Below are positions 1 to 8,400 of a DNA stretch of 64,000 nt, in pieces (within the stretch, counting starts at the first letter, position 1; each line of letters begins with the position of its first letter). The notes under the pieces are model-generated. The model saw nothing but the letters and a program-made list of their open reading frames with translations, had not been told where the DNA came from and ran no database searches. Source of the stretch: Chitinophaga pinensis (lineage in GTDB: Bacteria; Bacteroidota; Bacteroidia; B-17B0; Aurantibacillaceae); NCBI GenBank assembly GCA_945860225.1, contig CAMAPT010000019.1, positions 1 through 64,000 of the forward strand, given 5' to 3'. Position numbers and translations under genes: made by a program.

Positions 1-585
1 TTATCCGTGAATGCTTTCCTTTTTACTGTAATTTTTTATTAAATCGGCTTCATAATTGAGCCATTGTTGCCATCTGGCATCTATATCCTCAACGTGTGCG
101 CCATATTTTCTGGCAAAACCAATAAATAAGGTGTAGTGTGTCGCTTCACTAATCATTAATTCTCGGTAAAATGATTTTAAATCTTCATCTTGAAGCTGTT
201 CCGAAAGCAATTTAAAGCGTTCGCAACTTCTTGCCTCAATAATGGCACCAAACAACAAACGGTCAATTAAAACAATTTCCTTGCGATACCCTTTTCTCAT
301 GAACTTGTAAAGTTCGCCTACATATTCGTCTTTGCGTTCAAAACCAAGGGTTAACTGTCGTTCCTTAATTTTTTGGTGAACCATTTCGAAATGCGATAAT
401 TCTTCTTTGGCTAACTTGGCCATTTCATCCACTAAATCGGTATGATAAGGGTAGGCAACGATAATAGACAAAGCATTAGAGGCTGCTTTCTGCTCGCAGT
501 AGGCATGGTCTGTTAAGATTTCTTCGATGTTTGTTTCCACGATGTTTACCCATCGTGGGTCTGTTTCTAATTTTAGTCCTAACAT
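1..585 (-). CDS. miaE: tRNA-(ms2io6A)-hydroxylase MiaE
   Basis: 194 residues, complete: its stop codon is the first three bases of the window. MiaE is a non-heme di-iron monooxygenase that hydroxylates the isopentenyl group of ms2i6A at position 37 of tRNAs. The ferritin-like ligand set is visible: E31, E62xxH65, E117 and E147xxH150. It is the last gene of a minus-strand series yceI-marR-miaE, 73 bases after marR. The family assignment is firm; co-transcription with marR is inferred from orientation and spacing. Confidence 0.9.
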   Translation of the reverse strand: MLGLKLETDPRWVNIVETNIEEILTDHAYCEQKAASNALSIIVAYPYHTDLVDEMAKLAKEELSHFEMVHQKIKERQLTLGFERKDEYVGELYKFMRKGYRKEIVLIDRLLFGAIIEARSCERFKLLSEQLQDEDLKSFYRELMISEATHYTLFIGFARKYGAHVEDIDARWQQWLNYEADLIKNYSKKESIHG

Positions 586-658
586 ATTCGGGTATATAAA
601 ATAGTGATGTGGTAAAATTAGAGTATTAAATAAAATAAGTCAAAATAAAAAACGGTAT

Positions 659-1138
659 TTAATACCTTAACTTGTCTAGTAGACGATTGATTGTATTAAT
701 TTCGTCGTATTCAAGTGATTGGAATAACTGTTTTGAAGATTCATCAATGTAGTCTAAAGATTGTAAAAGTTCTAAACCCTTTTCAGTAATCACTATATCA
801 ACACTTCTTCGGTCATTTGGGCATTCTTTTCTGATAATCAAATCTTTTGAATGCAATTTATCAACGATTCTCGATGCATCACTCATCCGATCGAGCATTC
901 GGTCTTTAATTAATTTAATATTACAAGGTTGAGGGTATTGACCTCTTAAAATTCTTAATACATTATATTGTTGTATGGTAATACTTGAATGGGCAAAATA
1001 TAAATCATATTTAGCATTCAGCCAATTGGTCGTATATATCAAATTAACCATCAGCTTTTGCTCTTCTGATTTGAATTTTTTTTGCTGAATTTCGTCTTCT
1101 AGTTTCACGATAGATGATATGAAAAAGTCCTTGACCAT
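659..1138 (-). CDS. MarR family transcriptional regulator
   Basis: 159 residues with a MarR winged-helix domain covering about residues 30-150: a helical dimerisation start, then the recognition region and the wing with its DRRS motif (residues about 108-111). MarR proteins bind palindromes as dimers and often control their own operon. It lies 24 bases after yceI, so the 27-bp palindrome over the yceI promoter is its most likely site. The start is uncertain. The ATG at 1138 forms the loop of a perfect hairpin that looks like the yceI terminator, and a GTG at 1108 (residue 11) just past the hairpin would give an equally good MarR N-terminus. The ligand cannot be predicted. Confidence 0.88.
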   Translation of the reverse strand: MVKDFFISSIVKLEDEIQQKKFKSEEQKLMVNLIYTTNWLNAKYDLYFAHSSITIQQYNVLRILRGQYPQPCNIKLIKDRMLDRMSDASRIVDKLHSKDLIIRKECPNDRRSVDIVITEKGLELLQSLDYIDESSKQLFQSLEYDEINTINRLLDKLRY

Positions 1139-1155
1139 GTCAAGGACTTTTTTTG
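1122..1155 (-). terminator. hairpin with T-run between yceI and marR, enclosing the marR ATG
   Basis: Read on the minus strand, an arm ending GTCCTTGAC is followed by ATG, then the exact complement GTCAAGGAC and TTTTT. The stem is about 14 bp including A-T pairs and the loop is only the three bases ATG. This is the shape of an intrinsic terminator after yceI. If read through, it buries the annotated marR start codon in a hairpin loop. Confidence 0.6.
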
Positions 1156-1162
1156 ATATTTA

Positions 1163-1762
1163 TTATTTTGCTTTTGTCATTTCAACATTGATGTCTAATC
1201 TAACTTCTTCGCTTAAAGCTACTCCACCTGCTTCTAAAGCCGCGTTATAAGCTAAACCAAAATCTTTACGATTGATAGAGCCTGTTACTTTAAACGCATA
1301 ACGATCCATGCCGTAAGGGTCTTTAACAATTTTAGGAGCTCCAACTGCTTTTAAAGTCACTGATCTGGTAACTCCGTGCATGGTTAAGTTACCGATTAAT
1401 TTATAAGTGTTTTTTGCTCCATCAGCTTTCATGGATACACTTTTGAATGTGATTTTTGGAAACTGAGCCACGTCAAAGAAATCAGCACTCTTTAAATGCC
1501 CATCTCTTTTGTCATCATCTGTATCTATACTAGCTGCATCTACCGAGAAATCAATGGTTGATCCGGAAAAATCCACATCAGCTTTTGGAGAAGAAACTTT
1601 TCCTTCATAAATTTTGAATTTACCTTCTGTTTCGCTCACCATCATGTGAGTTACAGCAAAACCTAATTTACTATGAGATGCGTCAACATTCCAATTTGTT
1701 TGAGCTTTTGCATTAAGGGTCATAGCGGCTACCGCTATTAATGTTTTAAAGATAGTTTTCAT
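1163..1762 (-). CDS. YceI family periplasmic lipid-binding-like protein
   Basis: 199 residues. Residues 1-20 form a signal peptide ending AKA. The rest is a YceI domain, starting with the typical WNVDASHSKLGFAVTHM, and running through the GHLKSADFFDVAQFP region to the C-terminal strand. YceI proteins are extended lipocalin-like beta-barrels that bind polyisoprenoid or amphiphilic chains in the periplasm; the exact role is unknown. It is the first gene of the minus-strand group with marR, with a well-formed promoter and palindrome directly upstream, so it is probably the main target of that MarR protein. Confidence 0.9.
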   Translation of the reverse strand: MKTIFKTLIAVAAMTLNAKAQTNWNVDASHSKLGFAVTHMMVSETEGKFKIYEGKVSSPKADVDFSGSTIDFSVDAASIDTDDDKRDGHLKSADFFDVAQFPKITFKSVSMKADGAKNTYKLIGNLTMHGVTRSVTLKAVGAPKIVKDPYGMDRYAFKVTGSINRKDFGLAYNAALEAGGVALSEEVRLDINVEMTKAK

Positions 1763-1791
1763 TTTTGTTGATAGTTTTTAATTTACGGAAA

Positions 1792-1822
1792 CAAATATAC
1801 GTTACAACATTAAATGTTGCAA
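1792..1822 (-). promoter_or_regulatory. promoter of yceI-marR
   Basis: On the minus strand TTG (1822-1820) is followed after 20 bases by TATATTTG (1799-1792), an exact match to the Bacteroidota -33/-7 consensus TTG and TAnnTTTG. The yceI ATG lies 29 bases after the -7 box. Confidence 0.7.
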
Positions 1823-1825
1823 CGT
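1799..1825. promoter_or_regulatory. 27-bp palindromic operator, probable MarR site
   Basis: Half-sites ACGTTACAACATT and AATGTTGCAACGT flank one central A. Twelve of the 13 pairs match. The element fills the spacer of the yceI promoter and includes its -33 TTG, so a bound dimer would block RNA polymerase. The length and symmetry fit MarR operators; assignment to the neighbouring MarR gene is inference. Confidence 0.65.
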
Positions 1826-1925
1826 GTATTTTATTAAAATGCCTTAAGAGGTTGTTTTTCAGAGAGATTAATTGAGTTTGCATGAATTGTAGGGTGTATA
1901 TCTTCGGATTTTGAGGGAATTCATT

Positions 1926-1953
1926 TTGAAACTGCTAAATTATTTTACCTTTG
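1926..1953 (+). promoter_or_regulatory. promoter of the thrS-infC-rpmI-rplT operon
   Basis: TTG at 1926-1928 is followed after 17 bases by TACCTTTG at 1946-1953, an exact TAnnTTTG box. Transcription should start near 1960, giving a leader of about 35 bases before thrS. Confidence 0.65.
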
Positions 1954-1972
1954 CACACTTAAATTAAAACCC

Positions 1973-1993
1973 ATGTTGTAAATGGGAAACTAG
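1973..1993 (+). promoter_or_regulatory. two consecutive minimal ORFs in the thrS leader
   Basis: ATGTTGTAA (Met-Leu-stop, 1973-1981) is followed immediately and in frame by ATGGGAAACTAG (Met-Gly-Asn-stop, 1982-1993). The thrS ATG comes one base later at 1995 in another frame. CCCAT (1971-1974 and flank) and ATGGG (1982-1986) can also pair as a small hairpin. This may tune thrS initiation, or may be chance. Confidence 0.3.
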
Positions 1994-1994
1994 T

Positions 1995-3947
1995 ATGATG
2001 ATAAAAATAACTTTACCAGATGGTTCTGTTCGCGAATATCCAAAAGGAACCACCTCTATGCAAGTAGCACAGAGCATTAGCGAAGGATTAGCAAGAAATG
2101 TATTAGCCGCCAAAGTTAGCAACGAAGTGGTAGATGCTAGCAAGCCAATTCATCAAGATTCAACCTTAAGTTTATTAACTTGGAATGATGCAGAAGGAAA
2201 AAATACCTTATGGCATTCATCCGCTCACTTATTAGCTGAGGCTTTAGAAACTTTGTACCCCGGTGTGAAATTTTGGGTTGGTCCACCATTAGAAAATGGG
2301 TTTTATTATGATGTTGATTTAAACGGGCAAACCTTAACTCCGGCTGATTTTGAAAAAATTGAAGCTAAAATGTTGGAATTAGCTCGTCAAAATAACGAAT
2401 ACAAACGTATCGATATTACTAAGGCAGAGGCTATTAAGTATTTTACGGACAAAGGCGATGAGTACAAGTTAGATTTATTAGAGCGATTAGAAGACGGCAC
2501 CATTTCGTTATATAATCAGGGAAGTTTTACCGATTTATGTCGTGGTCCGCATATTCCAAATACAGGCTTTATTAAAGCTGTTAAAGTATTAAATATTGCG
2601 GGTGCCTACTGGAAAGGTGATGAAAAGAACAAAATGCTAACTCGTATTTATGGTATAGCATTTCCTAAGGATAAAGAACTAAAAGATTATTTAGTTTTAT
2701 TAGAAGAGGCTAAAAAACGCGATCACAGAAAGTTAGGGAAAGAATTGGAATTATTCACGTTTTCAGAAAAAGTAGGCTTAGGCTTACCTTTATGGTTGCC
2801 AAAGGGAGCCATGTTAAGGGAGCGTTTGATTCAATTTTTACAAAAAGCGCAATTAAAAGCTGGTTATTTACCGGTTGTAACGCCACATATAGCTCAAAAA
2901 GAATTATACGTTTGTTCGGGGCATTATGAAAAATATGGAGCTGATTCATTTCAGCCAATTAAGACACCGCATGAGGGGGAAGAATTTTTCTTAAAACCAA
3001 TGAATTGTCCGCATCATTGCGAAATATATAAATCATCGCCTAAATCGTATAAAGATTTACCGGTGCGTTTGGCAGAGTTTGGGACTGTTTATAGATATGA
3101 ACAAAAAGGAGAATTACATGGATTGACTCGTGTTCGCGGATTTACCCAAGATGACGCGCATTTATTTGTTAGACCAGATCAAGTTAAAGAAGAATTTTTA
3201 AAAGTAATTGATTTGGTATTATATGTTTTTAATGCATTAGATTTTAAAGACTATACAGCTCAAATTTCATTACGTGACCCTGAAAATAAAACCAAGTATA
3301 TCGGAACAGATGAAAATTGGGCTTTGGCCGAGCAGGCTATTGTAGATTCTGCAGCAGAAAAAGGTTTAAAAACGGTTGTTGAGACTGGCGAAGCAGCTTT
3401 TTATGGACCTAAATTAGATTTCATGGTTAAAGATGCCTTGGGTCGTAAATGGCAGTTAGGAACCATTCAGGTAGATTATAATTTACCGGAGCGTTTTGAA
3501 CTCGAATATACCGGTTCAGATAATTTAAAACATCGTCCGGTAATGATTCATCGAGCTCCTTTCGGATCCTTAGAAAGATTTATTGCTGTTTTAATAGAAC
3601 ATTGTGCGGGAAGTTTCCCTTTGTGGTTAACACCTGATCAATATGCTATTTTGCCGATTAGTGAAAAATACAACGATTATGCAAAAAAAGTTTCAGAATT
3701 ATTAAATATTTCCGATATTCGTGGCCTTGTTGACGAAAGGAATGAGAAAATAGGTAAGAAAATTCGTGACAACGAGGTAAATAAAATTCCTTTTATGTTG
3801 GTGGTGGGAGAAAAAGAGGCGGAAGAAGGAACGGTTTCTGTGAGAGAAAGAGGGAAAGGCGATATTGGGTCGATGACCGTAGAGGCTTTTGCTAATTTAG
3901 TGCAGAAAACTATAGAGAAAGATTTTGAACAAAAAATAAACAATTAA
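1995..3947 (+). CDS. thrS: threonine--tRNA ligase
   Basis: 650 residues, the normal length. It charges tRNA-Thr with threonine. Domains in order: TGS (1-62), the second additional (editing) domain (about 70-225), the class II catalytic core (about 240-535) and the anticodon-binding domain (about 540-640). Visible signatures are the NCPHH zinc-ligand region, motif 2 ([23 protein letters not shown]) and motif 3 ([11 protein letters not shown]). Two adjacent ATGs (1995 and 1998) could serve as the start. It leads the operon thrS-infC-rpmI-rplT, a classic translation gene order. Confidence 0.97.
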   Translation: MMIKITLPDGSVREYPKGTTSMQVAQSISEGLARNVLAAKVSNEVVDASKPIHQDSTLSLLTWNDAEGKNTLWHSSAHLLAEALETLYPGVKFWVGPPLENGFYYDVDLNGQTLTPADFEKIEAKMLELARQNNEYKRIDITKAEAIKYFTDKGDEYKLDLLERLEDGTISLYNQGSFTDLCRGPHIPNTGFIKAVKVLNIAGAYWKGDEKNKMLTRIYGIAFPKDKELKDYLVLLEEAKKRDHRKLGKELELFTFSEKVGLGLPLWLPKGAMLRERLIQFLQKAQLKAGYLPVVTPHIAQKELYVCSGHYEKYGADSFQPIKTPHEGEEFFLKPMNCPHHCEIYKSSPKSYKDLPVRLAEFGTVYRYEQKGELHGLTRVRGFTQDDAHLFVRPDQVKEEFLKVIDLVLYVFNALDFKDYTAQISLRDPENKTKYIGTDENWALAEQAIVDSAAEKGLKTVVETGEAAFYGPKLDFMVKDALGRKWQLGTIQVDYNLPERFELEYTGSDNLKHRPVMIHRAPFGSLERFIAVLIEHCAGSFPLWLTPDQYAILPISEKYNDYAKKVSELLNISDIRGLVDERNEKIGKKIRDNEVNKIPFMLVVGEKEAEEGTVSVRERGKGDIGSMTVEAFANLVQKTIEKDFEQKINN

Positions 3948-3956
3948 TCTAAAAGC

Positions 3957-3962
3957 GGAGGT
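3957..3962 (+). promoter_or_regulatory. strong Shine-Dalgarno before the infC ATT start
   Basis: GGAGGT lies 4 bases before ATT at 3967. Genes of this phylum normally lack such a site; here it fixes a start that has no ATG. Confidence 0.75.
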
Positions 3963-3966
3963 AGTT

Positions 3967-4620
3967 ATTAGCGTTTTTAAGAAACCAATAAACAACAACA
4001 ACAAAAATACTGGGCCTGTGAAGCCTGGTACTGTTGCACCTGGACAAGCTCCAATAGTTAAGCGTCCTCGTGGATTGAGAGAAGGATTTAAACGTCCTGG
4101 TGTTAAAGAAGAACAACACAGAATCAATCAAAATATTAGGAACACTCCTATGGTTCGTGTGGTTGGAGATGATATCGAACCAGGTGTATATCCAATTGCT
4201 AAGGCTATTCAAATGGCCGAAGATTTAGCGGTTGATTTAGTAGAAATAGCTCCGAATGTAGATCCACCAGTATGTAAGCTGATAGACTACGGTAAATATT
4301 TATACGAATTAAAAAAGAAAGCGAAGGAAGTAAAAGCCAAAGCGTCTAAAGTTGTTGTAAAGGACATTCGATTTGGTCCGCATACCGACGAACATGATTT
4401 TCAGTTTAAGAAAAATCATGCCATGAAATTTCTTCAAGATGGCTGTAAAGTAAAAGCTTTTGTGTTTTTTAGAGGTAGGGAAATTGTTTTTAAAGAACAA
4501 GGTACTATTTTATTGTTACGATTTGCTTCTGAATTAGAAGAATACGGAAAAGCAGAACAATTACCAGTTCTTGAAGGTAAAAAGATGTTAATGGTATTAG
4601 CCCCTAAAAAAACAAAATAA
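3967..4620 (+). CDS. infC: translation initiation factor IF-3, ATT start
   Basis: 217 residues from ATT at 3967, in frame with the rest. IF-3 binds the 30S subunit, prevents subunit joining and rejects non-AUG starts. The N-terminal domain (about 40-110, with [22 protein letters not shown]) and C-terminal domain (about 120-205, with [17 protein letters not shown]) are complete. No ATG exists at the N-terminus. A GTG at 4018 would be an alternative but has no ribosome site, whereas ATT has GGAGGT at ideal spacing. Rare start codons on infC are known to let IF-3 repress its own translation. It follows thrS by 19 bases. Confidence 0.93.
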   Translation: MSVFKKPINNNNKNTGPVKPGTVAPGQAPIVKRPRGLREGFKRPGVKEEQHRINQNIRNTPMVRVVGDDIEPGVYPIAKAIQMAEDLAVDLVEIAPNVDPPVCKLIDYGKYLYELKKKAKEVKAKASKVVVKDIRFGPHTDEHDFQFKKNHAMKFLQDGCKVKAFVFFRGREIVFKEQGTILLLRFASELEEYGKAEQLPVLEGKKMLMVLAPKKTK

Positions 4621-4683
4621 GCTTGATTGTCTTCGTTATAATAATCAATTAAAAATACTAACAACTAAAATAAATAACGTAAA

Positions 4684-4878
4684 ATGCCAAAAATGAAAAC
4701 AAACTCTAGTGCAAAGAAGAGATTCTCTGTAACTGGGTCCGGCAAGATTAAGAGAAAACACGCTTACAAAAGTCATATCTTGACTAAAAAAGCGACCACA
4801 AGAAAACGTGCGTTAACCAAATCAGGCTTAGTACATGAGCGTGATATGAATAACGTTAAGTTTTTATTGTGCATGTAA
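4684..4878 (+). CDS. rpmI: 50S ribosomal protein bL35
   Basis: 64 residues, full length for bL35, with the characteristic [14 protein letters not shown] start, [11 protein letters not shown] and the ILTKK region. Strongly basic rRNA-binding protein of the large subunit. It sits between infC and rplT, as in most bacteria. Confidence 0.95.
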   Translation: MPKMKTNSSAKKRFSVTGSGKIKRKHAYKSHILTKKATTRKRALTKSGLVHERDMNNVKFLLCM

Positions 4879-4990
4879 TAATCTAAAAATCGAACCGGAA
4901 AAAAGGTTTAAAAAAACAATTGTTTAACCAGATTTTATGTATGAAAGAGTTACCGAAAATAACCGCGTAGAATCAAAAAACTAAAAAAAA

Positions 4991-5335
4991 ATGCCACGTT
5001 CAGTCAATCACGTAGCGAGTAGAGCTCGCAGAAAAAAAATCCTAAATTTAACTAAAGGTTATTGGGGAGCTAGAGGTAATGTTTGGACAATAGCCAAAAA
5101 TACCTTAGAAAAAGGTTTAACTTATGCATACCGCGATCGTAAGAATAAAAAACGTACAATGCGTTCTTTATGGATTCAACGTATCAATGCTGGTGTTCGT
5201 CAGTATGGAATGAGTTACAGTGAATTTATCGGAAAAGTAAATTCAAAAAACATCAACTTGAATCGTAAAGTTTTAGCTGATTTAGCAATGAATCACCCTG
5301 AAGCTTTTAAAGCAGTTGTAGAACAAGTAAAATAG
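4991..5335 (+). CDS. rplT: 50S ribosomal protein bL20
   Basis: 114 residues, full length, starting [18 protein letters not shown] and carrying the KGYWGARGN motif. bL20 is needed early in 50S assembly and in many bacteria represses its own operon by binding the mRNA. The 112-base gap after rpmI contains a weak hairpin (GGTTTAAA at about 4904 with TTTAACC at about 4924), which is too slight to call a regulatory site. Confidence 0.96.
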   Translation: MPRSVNHVASRARRKKILNLTKGYWGARGNVWTIAKNTLEKGLTYAYRDRKNKKRTMRSLWIQRINAGVRQYGMSYSEFIGKVNSKNINLNRKVLADLAMNHPEAFKAVVEQVK

Positions 5336-5357
5336 TTTATATTTTATATAAATAAAC

Positions 5358-5390
5358 AAAAAAAAGACAATCTTGAGATTGTCTTTTTTT
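5358..5390 (+). terminator. terminator of the thrS-rplT operon
   Basis: The arms GACAATCT (5366-5373) and AGATTGTC (5376-5383) are flanked by seven A and seven T. The hairpin can therefore act in both directions and may also stop transcripts of the minus-strand kinase. Confidence 0.85.
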
Positions 5391-5488
5391 GTTTAAATGA
5401 GTTTGGTTGGTTTCTTGAAAGAGACCGTTTTTGAGTCAGTCTCTTCTCTTTGATTGAGTTTTTCTGAAAATGTGATTATCGCTATGTA

Positions 5489-8400
5489 TTAATTAGTAAC
5501 AACATTTGGAAACGGAATATGAATCTCAATTTCAAAATGCCCAACAGTGGCTATTTTGTGGGTTGCTTTAAGTTGTTTAATTAAAGTTTGTATCAATTTA
5601 AAGCCAAATCCTTGTTTAGGATTTTCATTCATATCAGCCGTTAATCCCTTTCCGGAATCTTTATATATAAATAAGATAGCGTTTTCTTGCTGAGATAATA
5701 GAATGGATATGGTCACATGATGATTGATGACCGCATATTTCAAACTGTTAGAAATTAATTCATTCAATAATAGCCCAAATGATACGGATTTAGATATATC
5801 GAGAAAAATTTGATTTTCTGAAAGTTCAAAAGTCACGTTATCCGAATTTACTTTGTTAAACATTTTTTGGTGGTAAACAGCCAATTCGTTGATGTAATCT
5901 TTGATGTCAATTTTTGAAAATAAATCATTTTGATACAATTTTTGGTGAACCAAAGCCACGGTTTTGATGCGAGATTGAATGTCGGATAAAGTATCAATAA
6001 GGTATTGATCTTTTTCGAGCGCTTTTTTTAGTTCAACTACTCCGTCAATAAGGGCCAAATTGTTTTTCACACGGTGATGTATTTCTCCTAAAAGCGTTTC
6101 TTTTTCAACTAATGATTGAGCCAAAGAAAGTTCGTGTTTTTTTTCTTTCGTAATATCTAAGCCAAAACCAATGATATATTGCATGTCATTATTTTTGTCG
6201 AAATACGGATAGGTTTTCCGAAGCATATATTTTTTTTCATTGTTATTCAGCTCTATTGTTTCTTCAAATGAAATGCCGGTTTTGGTTTTGGAAGCTTCGT
6301 GCAATAATTCCAATCTGTTTTTGGCTATCGATAAATTCTTTTTCTTTAATTCAGCGTAATCAAAATCGGTTTTGCCAATCATGAATTTACGAATTTCATC
6401 GTCTTTTACAGCTGTAGGATTAATATAGATATATCTAAAATTTTTATCAAATACAGCAATATCGGCTGGCATGTCGTTTAATACGGTTTCATAAAATTCT
6501 TTTTGTTTCCCTATATCTTCTTTAATTTTGACTTTTTCTGTCATGTCATATCTTATGGATAGATATTGGTATGGTTTCCCATTTTCAATAAATGGAATAA
6601 TGGTTGAGTCTACCCAATAAAATTCGCCATTTTTAGATTTATTTCTTATTTCGCCTTTCCAAATATTGCCACCTGATATTGTTTCCCATAAATCATTAAA
6701 AAAAGATTTTGAATGATAGTTTGAATTAACGATGCTATGAGGCTGCCCTAATAATTCATCAGAATTATATTTTGATATTTCACAAAATTTTTCGTTCACA
6801 AAAGTGATGATGCCTTTCCTATCAGTAATCGATACAATGGCTGATCGGTTAACCGCATCTTGATAATGTTTTAATTCTGTGAGGGTTGATTTTAAATTTA
6901 ATTCGTTTTGTTTTCGAACTGTAATGTCTTTGGTTATAACATTTATTTGAAGCAATTGGTCATCCTTATTCAGGTAGGGTGTTGAGGTAGATTCAATCCA
7001 TTTAATGAGCCCACTTTGCTTATGAATAATTCGGTATTCGCGAGATACAGGTTGCCCTTTCAGTAAGGTTTCCCGGTCATTCATAAATAACACTAAATCA
7101 TCTGGATGAACGATTCTGAATAAAATTGAAAAATCATGGTAATACTCTTCATTACTGTAACCAAACATATTTAAAGTACATTGAGAGATATACATGATTT
7201 TGTCGTTCACAGCATCTATAGTGAAAAATATTTCGTCAACGGTTTTAAATAAATAGTCTATTTGGTTGTTGAGTTTTTGAAGTTCACTTTCTGATTTTTT
7301 TTGTGTTGTGATGTCTTTTACTGTGCCCGAAAAAGATAGGGGCTTACCAGCAGTATCAAATTCAAAGAAGATTAGGTATTTTACCCAACGCACAGATTGG
7401 TCATTATGTCGGATGATTCTAAACTCTAAATCTTCCTCAATTTGTGAACACTGTTCTACCGATTTTTGAAATTTCCCCTCAACCATATCTCTATCTTCGG
7501 GATGGATAAATTTTATGAAATTTTCAAGATTTTTATGGTAAGATGCGTCAACTCCATAAATTTCGTTAATCACTTCATTATTAGTAACGGATATATCCTT
7601 TCCGAAATCAAAAAGAAAGTAACCTATTTTTTCATTTTCTTGTACGATTTTTAATTCACTTTCAAATTTTTCTTTTTCTTTTTCAAGTTCTATTTTTTTT
7701 GTAATATCCAGAAAAAAGCCTTGTACACTAACTACCTTGTTGTTTTTTATTATAGGAATTAAATTTCCTTTTAAGTAAATCTCTATATTAGATAGAGTTT
7801 TAATGGAAAACGTGATATTTTCGACTACTTTATTATTGAGAGCCATTTCGAATTCAAAAAGGAACTTTTCTCTGCATTTAGTATAAATGAAGTCGAATAA
7901 ATTTTTAATTTGAGCATCATCATTTGGAAAATCTAAAACATTGAGAAACGTTTTATTGCTAAATAAAATCTCGCCTTTTGTATTTAAACTAACAATTAAC
8001 TCTAAACTATTATCAAGTAGTTTTTTATAATTATGTTGGCTTTCTTTGACTTGTTCCTCTGCTAATTTTCGTTGGGTAATGTCTCCTGATATACCTGTCA
8101 TCAAAACCGGTGTACCTTCCGAATTTTTAATGACTTTAGTTGTCGAATAAATCCATTTAATTTTTTTTGAGGCCGTAATGATTCGGTATTCTTGGTACGT
8201 TTCTCCTTTTTCAAATAATTGATCGCTCATATGTAATACCGAATTTTTGTCATCCGGATGTACGCAATCAATCCAAATTTTGATGTTTTTCTTCCAGGCT
8301 TCCATCGGATATTCATACAAATTTATGACGGATTGGCTCATAAATTCAATCGAATATTCGGGTAAACTGACCCCCCAAACACATTCGTTTAGAGAATTTA

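Noticed and set aside
4018-4020. GTG start for infC
   Set aside because: No ribosome site before it, whereas ATT at 3967 has GGAGGT at proper spacing and in frame.
4904-4930. L20-binding autoregulatory hairpin between rpmI and rplT
   Set aside because: Only a weak A-T-rich stem; no pseudoknot or long-range pairing visible.
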